From: Runella rosea
GTDB taxonomy: Bacteria > Bacteroidota > Bacteroidia > Cytophagales > Spirosomataceae
Direction of reading: 5' to 3'
Length of the DNA stretch: 64,000 bases
Assembly (NCBI RefSeq): GCF_003325355.1
Contig: NZ_CP030850.1
Location: 3,038,001 to 3,102,000, forward strand
A program made the position numbers and the translations under genes. Shown in pieces: positions 17,476 through 26,175 of this stretch; positions within the stretch are counted from its first letter, which is position 1, and every line of letters starts with the position of its first letter. The notes below the pieces were generated by a model. The model worked only from the letters and a program-made list of their open reading frames with translations. It ran no database searches and was not told where the DNA came from.

Positions 17476-18627
17476 ATGATCAAATGCACCAAATGCCAAC
17501 AGATTGAATTTGTCCAAAAGTCGGGTATCGTCAGGGGAAAACAACGGTACTTTTGCAAGTCGTGTAATTATCATTTTACGTTACCCGAGCCGCATAATCC
17601 TTCCGACAACAAGCGCCACCATCAGGTAACCATCATGGACATTGCCAATCAGTTGGGAATTTCAAAGTCTACTGTCTCACGCGCCTTACGCGGGCATACT
17701 GATATTCACGCTGGCACCCGCAAAATGATCTTGGATTTGGCACAACAATTGGAGTACCAACCCAATCCGCTGGCCAATGCACTGCTGAAAAGCCGGACCA
17801 ACATCATCGGTATTTTGGTGCCTGAGTTCCGGCATTATTTCTTTCCTACCATCATCATGGGGGCACAGGAAATACTGTCAAAAGCGGGGTATAACGTTAT
17901 GATTTGCCAATCGGACGAATCGTACGAAACCGAAGTAGCCAACGTCAAAGCCCTGATGAGCAGCCGCGTCGACGGATTGTTGGTTTCGGTGACAGCGCAA
18001 ACCAATAACTTCGATCATTTTAGAGCCGTACTGAGGAAGGAGGTGCCATTGGTATTTTTTAACCGCGTTTGTCCTGAATTGGATACACCCCAAGTCATCG
18101 TCGACGATTATAACGGGGCTTTTCAAGCAGTAGAACATTTGATTGAACAAGGCTACCGGCGCATTGCGCACTTGGCTGGGCCAGTTTCGTTGCTGGTCAG
18201 TCGATTAAGGATGCAGGGATATTTGGATGCCTTACAAAAACACGGTTTTCCCGTAGAAAATGAGCTCATTATCCATTATGATTTGTCGGAAGAAAAAGCC
18301 CGTATTTACGCCAATTATCTACTGAGTTTACCTCAACCGCCCGACGCGATATTTGCCATCAATGACCCCACCGCCATCGAAATTATGCTCGTAGCCAAGA
18401 GTCGAGGGGTCAAAATTCCGCAAGAACTGGGCATTGTAGGTTTTAGCAATGACCCCATTTCGGCCATCATTGAACCAACACTTACCACCGTGGAGCAACC
18501 CGTTTGGGAAATGGGACGACAGGCAGCACGGCTGTTGCTAGAACAAATGGAATCGCCTCATACTGTGACTCATACGCTCGACACCAAATTGATTATCCGA
18601 AATTCTTCTGTCAATTTAAGGTCATAA
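17476..18627 (+). CDS. LacI-family regulator with an N-terminal IS1-type zinc ribbon
   Basis: 383 aa, about 45 longer than usual LacI regulators. Residues 1-36 form a four-cysteine zinc ribbon (CTKC at 4-7, CKSC at 27-30, with GKQRYFC between), closely resembling the N-terminal ribbon of IS1 InsA. A linker rich in His/Pro leads to the LacI helix-turn-helix VTIMDIANQLGISKSTVSRALRG (about 52-74). A periplasmic-binding-protein-like effector domain follows (IIGILVPEFRHYFFP to the end). No internal ATG with a promoter box suggests a shorter start. Probably a sugar-responsive repressor of the adjacent fucan genes; the added ribbon may extend DNA contact. Confidence 0.9.
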   Translation: MIKCTKCQQIEFVQKSGIVRGKQRYFCKSCNYHFTLPEPHNPSDNKRHHQVTIMDIANQLGISKSTVSRALRGHTDIHAGTRKMILDLAQQLEYQPNPLANALLKSRTNIIGILVPEFRHYFFPTIIMGAQEILSKAGYNVMICQSDESYETEVANVKALMSSRVDGLLVSVTAQTNNFDHFRAVLRKEVPLVFFNRVCPELDTPQVIVDDYNGAFQAVEHLIEQGYRRIAHLAGPVSLLVSRLRMQGYLDALQKHGFPVENELIIHYDLSEEKARIYANYLLSLPQPPDAIFAINDPTAIEIMLVAKSRGVKIPQELGIVGFSNDPISAIIEPTLTTVEQPVWEMGRQAARLLLEQMESPHTVTHTLDTKLIIRNSSVNLRS

Positions 18628-18702
18628 AGGCAACTTTCTCTAAATGAATGGGGTTAAATTCTATGCAACCACCGTGACACAGCGCACATAGTTTAGAACA
18701 CT

Positions 18703-19950
18703 TTGAAAACTTCCACCAACGATCCCTATGCCGCGTTGCGGTATCCCGAGTTTGTCCGATTGATTTCAGCCAACAGCATGATTACCGCGGCCATCATGAT
18801 TCAGGAGGTAGTCATTGGCTACGAACTCTATAAACTCACCCACGACCCGCTTTCGCTGGGTTTTATCGGTTTGGCCGAAGCGCTCCCTTACATCTCAATT
18901 GCCTTATTTGGAGGGCATTACGCCGACCGCAAAGACAAGCGTACCATCATGCAAATCAGCCAAAGCGTGATACTTTGCTGCTCTTTGGCGTTGATTTGGG
19001 TGATGTATCCAGCGCACCGTGCTGAGTACTCAACCACGTCTTTGCTCCTGACCGTCTACGGAATTTTGGCCGCCATTGGCTTTGCCAAAGGATTTTATTC
19101 TCCCGCCTCTTCTTCCATGAAGGCTTTTTTGACCCCGCGTGAGGTATATTCCAACGCGGCCACTTGGAGCAGTACGTTTTGGCAAACGGGCGCCATCGCA
19201 GGGCCAGGCATTGCGGGATTTTTGTACGCGTACATTGGCTTGACCAATACGCTGTGGGTAGTGGTGGGGTTATTTGTCGTCAGTCAAATCTTATTAGCAT
19301 TAATCAAGAAGAAACCCATTCCTGAAGTGGCAGGCCCCGAAGTAAACGTGTGGCAAAGCATCAAAGAAGGCATCAAGTTTGTGTACGAAAAAAAGATTCT
19401 ATTTTACGCCACCTCGCTCGATTTGGCGGCGGTACTTTTTGGCGGGGTGATTGCCATTTTACCCGTTTTTGCCGAAGATATTTTGAAAGTAGGTGCCGAA
19501 GGACTTGGCATTATGCGGGCCGCGCCTTCGGTGGGGGCCGTACTGACCATTTTTGCCACGGCCTACTACACTCCCACCCGCAATGCTTGGCGCAACATGC
19601 TCATTGCCGTAGCTGGTTTTGGGGTTGCCACGTTGGTGTTTGCCATTTCCACCAATTTCTGGCTGTCGGTGTTTATGCTCTTCCTAACGGGCGCATTTGA
19701 CGCCATCAGCGTGGTGATTCGTCAGACAATTTTGCAGGTGGTTCCACCCGACCACATGCGCGGACGCGTGCTTTCGGTCAACAGCGTTTTCATCAGTTCT
19801 TCCAACGAAATAGGGGCATTTGAATCGGGCGTAGCGGCCAAAGTCTTCGGAACGGTTCCTTCCGTTTTAATCGGTGGCGGGCTTACGATGGTTATTGTAA
19901 CCTGGGTATGGCTGCGTTCCAAAGAGTTGTTTGGCATAAAATTAACCTAA
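18703..19950 (+). CDS. MFS exporter, EntS/macrolide-efflux (MFS_3) type
   Basis: 415-aa membrane protein with about 12 hydrophobic segments. It begins at a TTG codon (18703); the next in-frame ATG would remove part of helix 1. The loop GGHYADRKDKRTIM after helix 2 is the MFS signature, and PPDHMRGRVLSVNSVF late in the protein is typical of the transmembrane-effector branch of MFS (EntS-like). It probably exports a small molecule or is an orphan permease. It starts 75 bp after the LacI gene in the same direction; no sequence links it to fucose use. Confidence 0.85.
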   Translation: MKTSTNDPYAALRYPEFVRLISANSMITAAIMIQEVVIGYELYKLTHDPLSLGFIGLAEALPYISIALFGGHYADRKDKRTIMQISQSVILCCSLALIWVMYPAHRAEYSTTSLLLTVYGILAAIGFAKGFYSPASSSMKAFLTPREVYSNAATWSSTFWQTGAIAGPGIAGFLYAYIGLTNTLWVVVGLFVVSQILLALIKKKPIPEVAGPEVNVWQSIKEGIKFVYEKKILFYATSLDLAAVLFGGVIAILPVFAEDILKVGAEGLGIMRAAPSVGAVLTIFATAYYTPTRNAWRNMLIAVAGFGVATLVFAISTNFWLSVFMLFLTGAFDAISVVIRQTILQVVPPDHMRGRVLSVNSVFISSSNEIGAFESGVAAKVFGTVPSVLIGGGLTMVIVTWVWLRSKELFGIKLT

Positions 19951-19988
19951 AAAACAAACTGTTTTTATATTTTATTTATCGGTCAATT

Positions 19989-20014
19989 ATCTAATAATCA
20001 AATGATTATTAGAT
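19989..20014. promoter_or_regulatory. AT-rich inverted repeat after the MFS gene
   Basis: ATCTAATAATCA and its exact complement TGATTATTAGAT separated by AA, in the 161-bp gap before the DUF5522 gene. With no GC stem and no T-run it is unlikely to be a terminator. It could be an operator for the small gene downstream. Confidence 0.35.
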
Positions 20015-20111
20015 TCAATATTGCCAATAAAAGACAATAATCAAACAAGACATAAAACAATTCTGCATCATTTGCTGTTTATCCCCCATTATACCAAATA
20101 CAATCATTGCT

Positions 20112-20303
20112 TTGAGCAATCAGCGTTCCTCACTTACTCACAAAAAAAACGCTTTTAAGCGCCACGGCTTAGAAGAAGAGGACTATTATACCGACCCCAA
20201 CGGTTTTTTAGTGTTTACGGCGGCCTATCACCTCAAACGCGGCTATTGCTGCAAAAACGGCTGTCGGCACTGCCCATACGGATTTCGGAAGGGAGAGAAG
20301 TGA
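20112..20303 (+). CDS. Small cysteine-rich protein, DUF5522-like
   Basis: 63 aa, starting at TTG. The C-terminal half reads YHLKRGYCCKNGCRHCPYGF, with four closely spaced cysteines and one His (CCxxGCRHCPY), the hallmark of the DUF5522 family common in Bacteroidota and eukaryotic oxidoreductase-like domains. Cysteines suggest metal or redox chemistry but the function is unknown. It ends 8 bp before the end of the convergent leucine-rich-repeat gene. Confidence 0.82.
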   Translation: MSNQRSSLTHKKNAFKRHGLEEEDYYTDPNGFLVFTAAYHLKRGYCCKNGCRHCPYGFRKGEK

Positions 20304-20311
20304 AATTTAAA

Positions 20312-23263
20312 TCAATCCACCAAAACACTTTGCGCTTTCAGCGAAGCCGTTAGACGACGAATAAGGGCTTTTTGCTCGGTAGGATAGTCCAAACTTTCCA
20401 ATGCTTCTTCAAAGAGTTGATAACTCCAACCCTGTATTTTTATTTTTTCTGTTCTCAAGCGTTTCTCAAAGGTTTCCACTTCCTCTTCACCAGCCTGTTT
20501 TTGGGCAACTTGCGCTGCCAACAGCAGATAATCTGCCAAACGGTTTTCTTCAGATCTGAATTTTGTCCGGTCCAGCCCAAATAGATATTCGTAGGCTTTA
20601 TCTGGTTGTTCATTCATCAAATACACTTCGGCCGCGCTGAGTTGTACCATCGGAGGTGGATTGCGGACGGCTTCATACATGTTAAGCGCTTTATCAAACG
20701 CCGCGCCGCTTTTACCAGCCGTAGGGCGATAGCGCTTGTACCATACCCCGAGACGGCCCCACAGATTGGGCGCAAAAAGTTTGTAGTCGTTCACCAGCAG
20801 CTCGTAATCTTTGATAGCCCCCAACGAATCGCCCAGTTTCCATTTGGATTGCCCTCTGAGATCTATATAAAGTGCTACAGGAAGTCCACGTTGCTGTTGT
20901 TGCCCAAGGGATTTTTGAAGTTCTTTCTCGTACTTAAAATAACGCTCAACAACCACATTTATGCTGTCGATGGCGCGACGGTATTGATGGGTATGAAAAT
21001 AGAACCGCGACCACAGTTCGATGGCATATTTTCCTTCGGTCGAATCTATCCGCTGTACTTCTTTCATGTATTCCACAAAGCACTGAATATCACCTATATT
21101 CACCTTTTTTCCCGCCTGATTTAAGTACGCCCGCGCCATTTCCTTCGTTTTGGGAAAGGGCTTGGGAACATCTATCCCCATTTCATCGCCCAACAGTAAG
21201 CGCTCCTCAAATGAGCGAAATTCCTGATTCATGGCGGGCGGCGTTAATTTATTTCCAAACAACACTATGGTGTTGATTCCTTTGGCCTTATACCAGTCGG
21301 TCGGGAATTGCGTCAGTTCATTTTTAACCAGTTGCAGGTTTTGTATCTGCGTATCCAGCCAACCCGTCATTGGTATAGCACTCAAATTACACTCGGTCAA
21401 GTTAACGGTTCCCTTTGGCATACGGAGTTGTTGAATCACGGGCCACAAGGCTTTTTCATCCCAATATTTATTACGGGATAAATCAAGACTGACCAGTTTA
21501 CGGCAATTGGCCAAGGACGCTGGCAACGACCGAAGTTGGTTGTGGTTTTTGGCTGGCACTTGGTCCAACGTTCGGCTATTAATGTTCCGATTAAAATACA
21601 AGACGTCAGCGTCGGCAAGGTTCAGAAAATTTAGGTGCTGCAATTTTCCCAGCGAATTAGGCAAGGTTTCCAAACGACAATTCGACAGCGTTAGCATTGA
21701 GAGGCTGTCGCAATCGCCCAACGATTCAGGGAGTTGGGTCAGTGGATTATGGGAAACATCAAGCGCTCTGAGGCGTTTCAATTGACCGATGGAATTGGGC
21801 AGCTCGGTCAATTCATTATTGTTTAATTGTAGATTTTGCAAGCTAACCCAACTGCCGATATTTTTGGGTAATTCGGTCAATTGATTCCCTCTTGCATTCA
21901 GCTCCTTTAGTTTTTTGCACTTTGAGAATTCCGTAGGAAGCCTTATCAGGTTGTTGTCTGCCAAAAAGGCCATCTCCAATTCAACCGCATTAACCAACCC
22001 TGACGGCAGTTCGGTCAATTGGTTATTTTCCACATTCAACATTCTGAGCTTTACCGCTTTTCCTATTTCTTTAGGTAACTCTTTCAGTTGATTGTTATTG
22101 ACGATAAGATACCTAAGCTTGGTCAGCTTGCCCAACTCAGGTAATTGGGTGAGACGATTTTCGGCCAGATTGAGCGTTTCCAATTCAGTCATTCTTTCTA
22201 TCCCTTTCGGCAAAGACCCTCCCAATACTCTTTCAAGTTGAAGCACTTTCAACCCAATGGATTTTGAAAAATCAGGCATTGCAGAAAGAGGATTTTTTCG
22301 CAATGAATCTTCGGATAAATTCCAAAAAATCAATTCTTTTAGGTTGGGTAGTTCTATCGTTGTAGCCGCAGAAAAAGAAGGTAAAGTACTCATTATCAAA
22401 TAAAACGACTCTAATCGCGGACAACTATTCAAGGCGCTTATCAATTCATCGGTCTCGGAAAGTGTACAACTATTTACAGAAAGATGCTGTAATGAATCAC
22501 TTAAATCTTTAAAATCAGACCCTTTGAATCTAAAGTTGCTGATTTCTACCCCCTTTAAAGAGGCAAATTCAGACAAAGTCTTTGGGTAAGTAAACAAGGG
22601 TTGTACCTTATTCTCATGATACTTTCCTTGGAGCGTTATATACTCAAGCGTTTTGAGCTCGGCAAGCCAATCGGGCAACTGTCCTTCAAACGATGAAATC
22701 TTGAGTGATTTGAGATTTTTACATTCTCGCAATGCCACCGGCAGATCCATTTGCTTTGAGGGTAATTCTAAGTCCAGCGCGACCAAGTGCTTAAACGTAG
22801 GCAACGCAGTCCAGACAGCACTTGCATTAATCCCACCTCCCATTTTAAGACTAAGCCCTTCCAAACCTTTCAGCTTTTCTACATTAGCGGGTATCTTTAG
22901 GATATTCCCCGATTTGTCGAAATATCCTCCTATATTCAAATATTTCAACTTAGGTAATCGGCTCAGTTCTTCAAAAAATGCGACCAATCTTACAGAATCT
23001 GACCTTGAAATATGAACAAATACCTGCTCAACATCCACAAATTGCGCAAGCGGTGCGCCCAAAGGTTTGGCATAGTCATTCAGAAATAACATGGTAACAG
23101 GCTTGCCATTCTTCAGATCGGTTTCGGCCTGTTCATAACTTTTTGCGGCATATTGCCTGTTGAATCTTTCCTGATAGGGATTCTGCCAATTTTGGGCTTG
23201 CAGATGCTGGGGAGCAACGACCACCCAAAGCAGTAGCCATAAGCAACGTGTCATGGAATCCAT
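20312..23263 (-). CDS. Exported leucine-rich-repeat protein with C-terminal TPR-like helices
   Basis: 983 aa. Signal peptide MTRCLWLLLWVVVAPQHLQAQ, possibly starting at the second Met (23254). About 20 leucine-rich repeats span residues 80-640, most regular in the middle (LTELPKEIGKAVKLRMLNV type, repeat length 23). The last 330 residues are helical with TPR-like units (YAIELWSRFYFHTHQYRRAID, LGDSLGAIKDYELLV). No catalytic motif is seen. LRR surfaces bind proteins or peptides, so a cell-surface or periplasmic interaction role is likely. Upstream, 37 bp separate it from mutS. Confidence 0.85.
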   Translation of the reverse strand: MDSMTRCLWLLLWVVVAPQHLQAQNWQNPYQERFNRQYAAKSYEQAETDLKNGKPVTMLFLNDYAKPLGAPLAQFVDVEQVFVHISRSDSVRLVAFFEELSRLPKLKYLNIGGYFDKSGNILKIPANVEKLKGLEGLSLKMGGGINASAVWTALPTFKHLVALDLELPSKQMDLPVALRECKNLKSLKISSFEGQLPDWLAELKTLEYITLQGKYHENKVQPLFTYPKTLSEFASLKGVEISNFRFKGSDFKDLSDSLQHLSVNSCTLSETDELISALNSCPRLESFYLIMSTLPSFSAATTIELPNLKELIFWNLSEDSLRKNPLSAMPDFSKSIGLKVLQLERVLGGSLPKGIERMTELETLNLAENRLTQLPELGKLTKLRYLIVNNNQLKELPKEIGKAVKLRMLNVENNQLTELPSGLVNAVELEMAFLADNNLIRLPTEFSKCKKLKELNARGNQLTELPKNIGSWVSLQNLQLNNNELTELPNSIGQLKRLRALDVSHNPLTQLPESLGDCDSLSMLTLSNCRLETLPNSLGKLQHLNFLNLADADVLYFNRNINSRTLDQVPAKNHNQLRSLPASLANCRKLVSLDLSRNKYWDEKALWPVIQQLRMPKGTVNLTECNLSAIPMTGWLDTQIQNLQLVKNELTQFPTDWYKAKGINTIVLFGNKLTPPAMNQEFRSFEERLLLGDEMGIDVPKPFPKTKEMARAYLNQAGKKVNIGDIQCFVEYMKEVQRIDSTEGKYAIELWSRFYFHTHQYRRAIDSINVVVERYFKYEKELQKSLGQQQQRGLPVALYIDLRGQSKWKLGDSLGAIKDYELLVNDYKLFAPNLWGRLGVWYKRYRPTAGKSGAAFDKALNMYEAVRNPPPMVQLSAAEVYLMNEQPDKAYEYLFGLDRTKFRSEENRLADYLLLAAQVAQKQAGEEEVETFEKRLRTEKIKIQGWSYQLFEEALESLDYPTEQKALIRRLTASLKAQSVLVD

Positions 23264-23299
23264 TCTTAAAAGCTGTTAATCTGTTCTTTAAATAATTCC

Positions 23300-26020
23300 C
23301 TACTCCACCAATCGCCGCAATTCGTTCAGTTTCAGTAAGGCTTCAATCGGCGAAAGGGTATTGATATCCAAGGCTTTGAGCTTGGCTTTGAGTTCTTCTA
23401 TTTTGGGGTCTTGCGGCTCAAATAGGGTCATTTGGTAGTTTACTTTGGGCATTTCTTTCACGGCTTTGTTGGTTTCGGCCCGTTGGTGGCTCTTTTCGAG
23501 GCTGTGCAGAATATCGTTGGAGCGCAGCACAATCTCTTGCGGCATCCCAGCCATTTGCGCCACGTGAATCCCGAAGCTGTGCTCGCTGCCGCCTTCTTTC
23601 AATTTCCGCAGAAAGATCACTTTGTTGCCCACTTCCTTCACGGCTACGTTGAAGTTTTTGATGCGCGGAAAATCGTCGGCCAATTGGTTCAGTTCGTGAT
23701 AGTGCGTCGCAAACAGCGTTTTGGCGCGGTGGCGCGGGTGATTGTGCAAAAACTCCGCAATGCTCCACGCAATGCTGACCCCGTCGTACGTACTCGTTCC
23801 GCGCCCGATTTCGTCCATCAGCACGAGGCTCCGCTCGCTAAGGTTGTTGAGAATACTCGCCGTTTCGGTCATCTCGACCATGAAGGTACTCTCCCCGCGA
23901 CTCAGGTTGTCGGAGGCTCCCACGCGGGTAAATATCTTATCTACCAACCCAATCTCGGCCTCGGCGGCGGGCACAAAGCTGCCCATTTGGGCCATCAGCA
24001 CGATGAGTGCGGTCTGGCGCAGCAACGCCGATTTTCCCGCCATATTGGGCCCCGTGATGATAATAATCTGCTGGGTCTCGTCATCCAGATACAAATCATT
24101 GGGCACGTAACTTTCACCCAACGGCAGTTGCTGTTCGATCACGGCATGACGTCCTTCTTTGATTTTCAGCGATTTATCTTCCGTAATTCTGGGCTTGTTG
24201 TAATTATTTTTACGCGCTACCCGCGCAAACGACGCCAACGCATCCAGTACCGATACCACGCGGGCATCCTGCTGCACCGCCGCCACGTAATCGTTGGCCA
24301 TCATGACCAAATCGTTGAAAATACGCTGCTCAATGGCAAAGATTTTATCTTCGGCACTCAGGATTTTATCTTCGTACTCTTTCAGTTCGGGCGTAATATA
24401 GCGCTCGGCATTCACGAGTGTTTGCTTCCGAATCCACTCGGGCGGTACGCGGTTTTTGTGGGAGTTGGTCACTTCGAGATAGTAACCAAACACCTTGTTG
24501 TAGGCGATTTTGAGGGAGGTAATACCTGTGCGTTCAATCTCGCGGTTTTGAATTTGTATCAGATAATCTTTGCCCGAAAACGCCAGTTTGTGCAGCACGT
24601 CCAAATCAGCATCAATGCCACTCTTAATCATACCGCCCTGATTGGTCACCACGGGCGGGTCTTCGCGGAGTTCAGTTTCGATTTTTTCCAGTAAAAACTC
24701 ACAGGGATTGAGCTGGTCGGCGTATTTGCGTAACGGCGTCAGCGAGGAAGACGGAGAAACAGACAACGGAGTTTCGGATTCGTTACTGTCTGGCGCCCCT
24801 TCAACTTTGACACCCTTCCCTTTTACCTCTCCGTTCCACGCTTTTTGCAGCAATTCTTTCACGGGTGCAATGTGACTCAAAGACTTCTTCAGTTGCAGCA
24901 GTTCGCGAGGGTTGATGCGTCGAACCGCCACCTTTGAAATAAGGCGTTCGAGATCCCCAATTTGTTTGAGGTGCAGGGTGATTTCGTCCAGCAATTCTTC
25001 GTTTTGGAGAAAAAACTCCACCGTTTGCAGGCGCTCTTCAATCGGTGCTTTGTCTTTTAGCGGTAGTACCAACCACTTACGCAACAGCCGCGCGCCCATG
25101 GGCGTTACGGTTTGGTCGAGTATCTGAATCAACGGCACTCCGCCCTCTTGTTGGGGATATACCAATTCCAGGTTGCGAATGGTAAAGCGGTCGAGCCACA
25201 CGTATTTTTCTTCGTCGAGGCGCGTCAGGCGCGTGATGTGCTTTACGTCTTTATGCTCGGTATCGGCCAAATACCGCAAAATCACCCCTGCCGCAATGAT
25301 GCCTTCGGTGAGGGTTTCGACGCCAAATCCTTTGAGCGAAGTGGTTTGAAAATGCTTGATGAGAATTTCGTAGCCGAACTCATGCGTATAAGCCCAATCT
25401 TCGAGGCAAAAGGTATGAAATTTATCCCCAAACAACTCGCCGAATTCCTGACGGTATTTTTTACAGTACAACACCTCCGACGGCGCAAAACTTTGCAGCA
25501 ACTTCTCTATGTATTCTTTGTTGCCCTGAGTGGTCAAAAACTCACCCGTCGAAATATCTAAAAAGGCAATCCCAAAGGTGTTTTGTTTGCCAAAATGAAC
25601 CGACGCCAAATAATTATTCCGTCTGGTATCCAGCACATTATCATTGAAAGAAACCCCGGGCGTTACCAGCTCCGTTACCCCGCGCCGAACGATGCCTTTC
25701 GCCACGGCGGGGTCTTCCAACTGATCACAAATGGCCACGCGCTCGCCCGCCCGAACGAGCTTGGGCAAGTAGGTATCCAACGAATGATGCGGAAAACCCG
25801 CCAATTCTTCCTGCGCACCGCCATTGTTGCGACGGGTAAGCACAATGCCCAAGATTCGGCTTGCGCGGATGGCATCTTCCCCAAACGTTTCGTAAAAATC
25901 CCCCACCCTAAAGAGCAACATAGCTCCCGGATAGCGTGATTTTATTTGATTATATTGGCGATTAAGCGGGGTCTCTTTGGGTTTAAGCGGTTCTGTTGAG
26001 GTTTTTCCAGTACGGGCCAT
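23300..26020 (-). CDS. mutS: DNA mismatch repair protein MutS
   Basis: 906 aa, slightly longer than E. coli MutS (853). The mismatch-contact motif FYETFGEDA is near residue 42 (Phe-x-Glu). The C-terminal ATPase has Walker A GPNMAGKSALLRQTA, ESTFMVEM, Walker B LVLMDEIGRGTSTYDG and FATHYHEL. A Ser/Pro-rich insert (about residues 393-430, including SESETPLSVSPSSS-like sequence) interrupts the core lever region, where most orthologues have a short loop. The protein recognises base mismatches and recruits MutL. No mutL is in the window. A TAnnTTTG box lies 29 bp upstream. Confidence 0.97.
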   Translation of the reverse strand: MARTGKTSTEPLKPKETPLNRQYNQIKSRYPGAMLLFRVGDFYETFGEDAIRASRILGIVLTRRNNGGAQEELAGFPHHSLDTYLPKLVRAGERVAICDQLEDPAVAKGIVRRGVTELVTPGVSFNDNVLDTRRNNYLASVHFGKQNTFGIAFLDISTGEFLTTQGNKEYIEKLLQSFAPSEVLYCKKYRQEFGELFGDKFHTFCLEDWAYTHEFGYEILIKHFQTTSLKGFGVETLTEGIIAAGVILRYLADTEHKDVKHITRLTRLDEEKYVWLDRFTIRNLELVYPQQEGGVPLIQILDQTVTPMGARLLRKWLVLPLKDKAPIEERLQTVEFFLQNEELLDEITLHLKQIGDLERLISKVAVRRINPRELLQLKKSLSHIAPVKELLQKAWNGEVKGKGVKVEGAPDSNESETPLSVSPSSSLTPLRKYADQLNPCEFLLEKIETELREDPPVVTNQGGMIKSGIDADLDVLHKLAFSGKDYLIQIQNREIERTGITSLKIAYNKVFGYYLEVTNSHKNRVPPEWIRKQTLVNAERYITPELKEYEDKILSAEDKIFAIEQRIFNDLVMMANDYVAAVQQDARVVSVLDALASFARVARKNNYNKPRITEDKSLKIKEGRHAVIEQQLPLGESYVPNDLYLDDETQQIIIITGPNMAGKSALLRQTALIVLMAQMGSFVPAAEAEIGLVDKIFTRVGASDNLSRGESTFMVEMTETASILNNLSERSLVLMDEIGRGTSTYDGVSIAWSIAEFLHNHPRHRAKTLFATHYHELNQLADDFPRIKNFNVAVKEVGNKVIFLRKLKEGGSEHSFGIHVAQMAGMPQEIVLRSNDILHSLEKSHQRAETNKAVKEMPKVNYQMTLFEPQDPKIEELKAKLKALDINTLSPIEALLKLNELRRLVE

Positions 26021-26048
26021 GCGTCAATATTAAATAAAAAATAGCGGG

Positions 26049-26056
26049 CAAAAATA
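26049..26056 (-). promoter_or_regulatory. -7 promoter box for mutS
   Basis: Minus-strand TATTTTTG matches TAnnTTTG, with the start codon of mutS 29 bp downstream at 26020. No clear -33 box. Confidence 0.45.
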
Positions 26057-26175
26057 GCCAAAATATCGCAGTTTTGAGTAATACTTATTACTCCTTGCCT
26101 CTTATAACAAGTGATACTTTTTTCATTCATTTTCCCTCATTGCTTCAACCTTAAAGCCTAAATCTGCGAACGATT

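Noticed and set aside
20312-23263. Regular repeats as a CRISPR array
   Set aside because: The repeats are in frame and encode leucine-rich repeats; no short identical repeats with unique spacers exist.
23432-24694. Long open frame antisense to mutS
   Set aside because: It is a shadow of the well-conserved mutS reading frame, with no homology or promoter.
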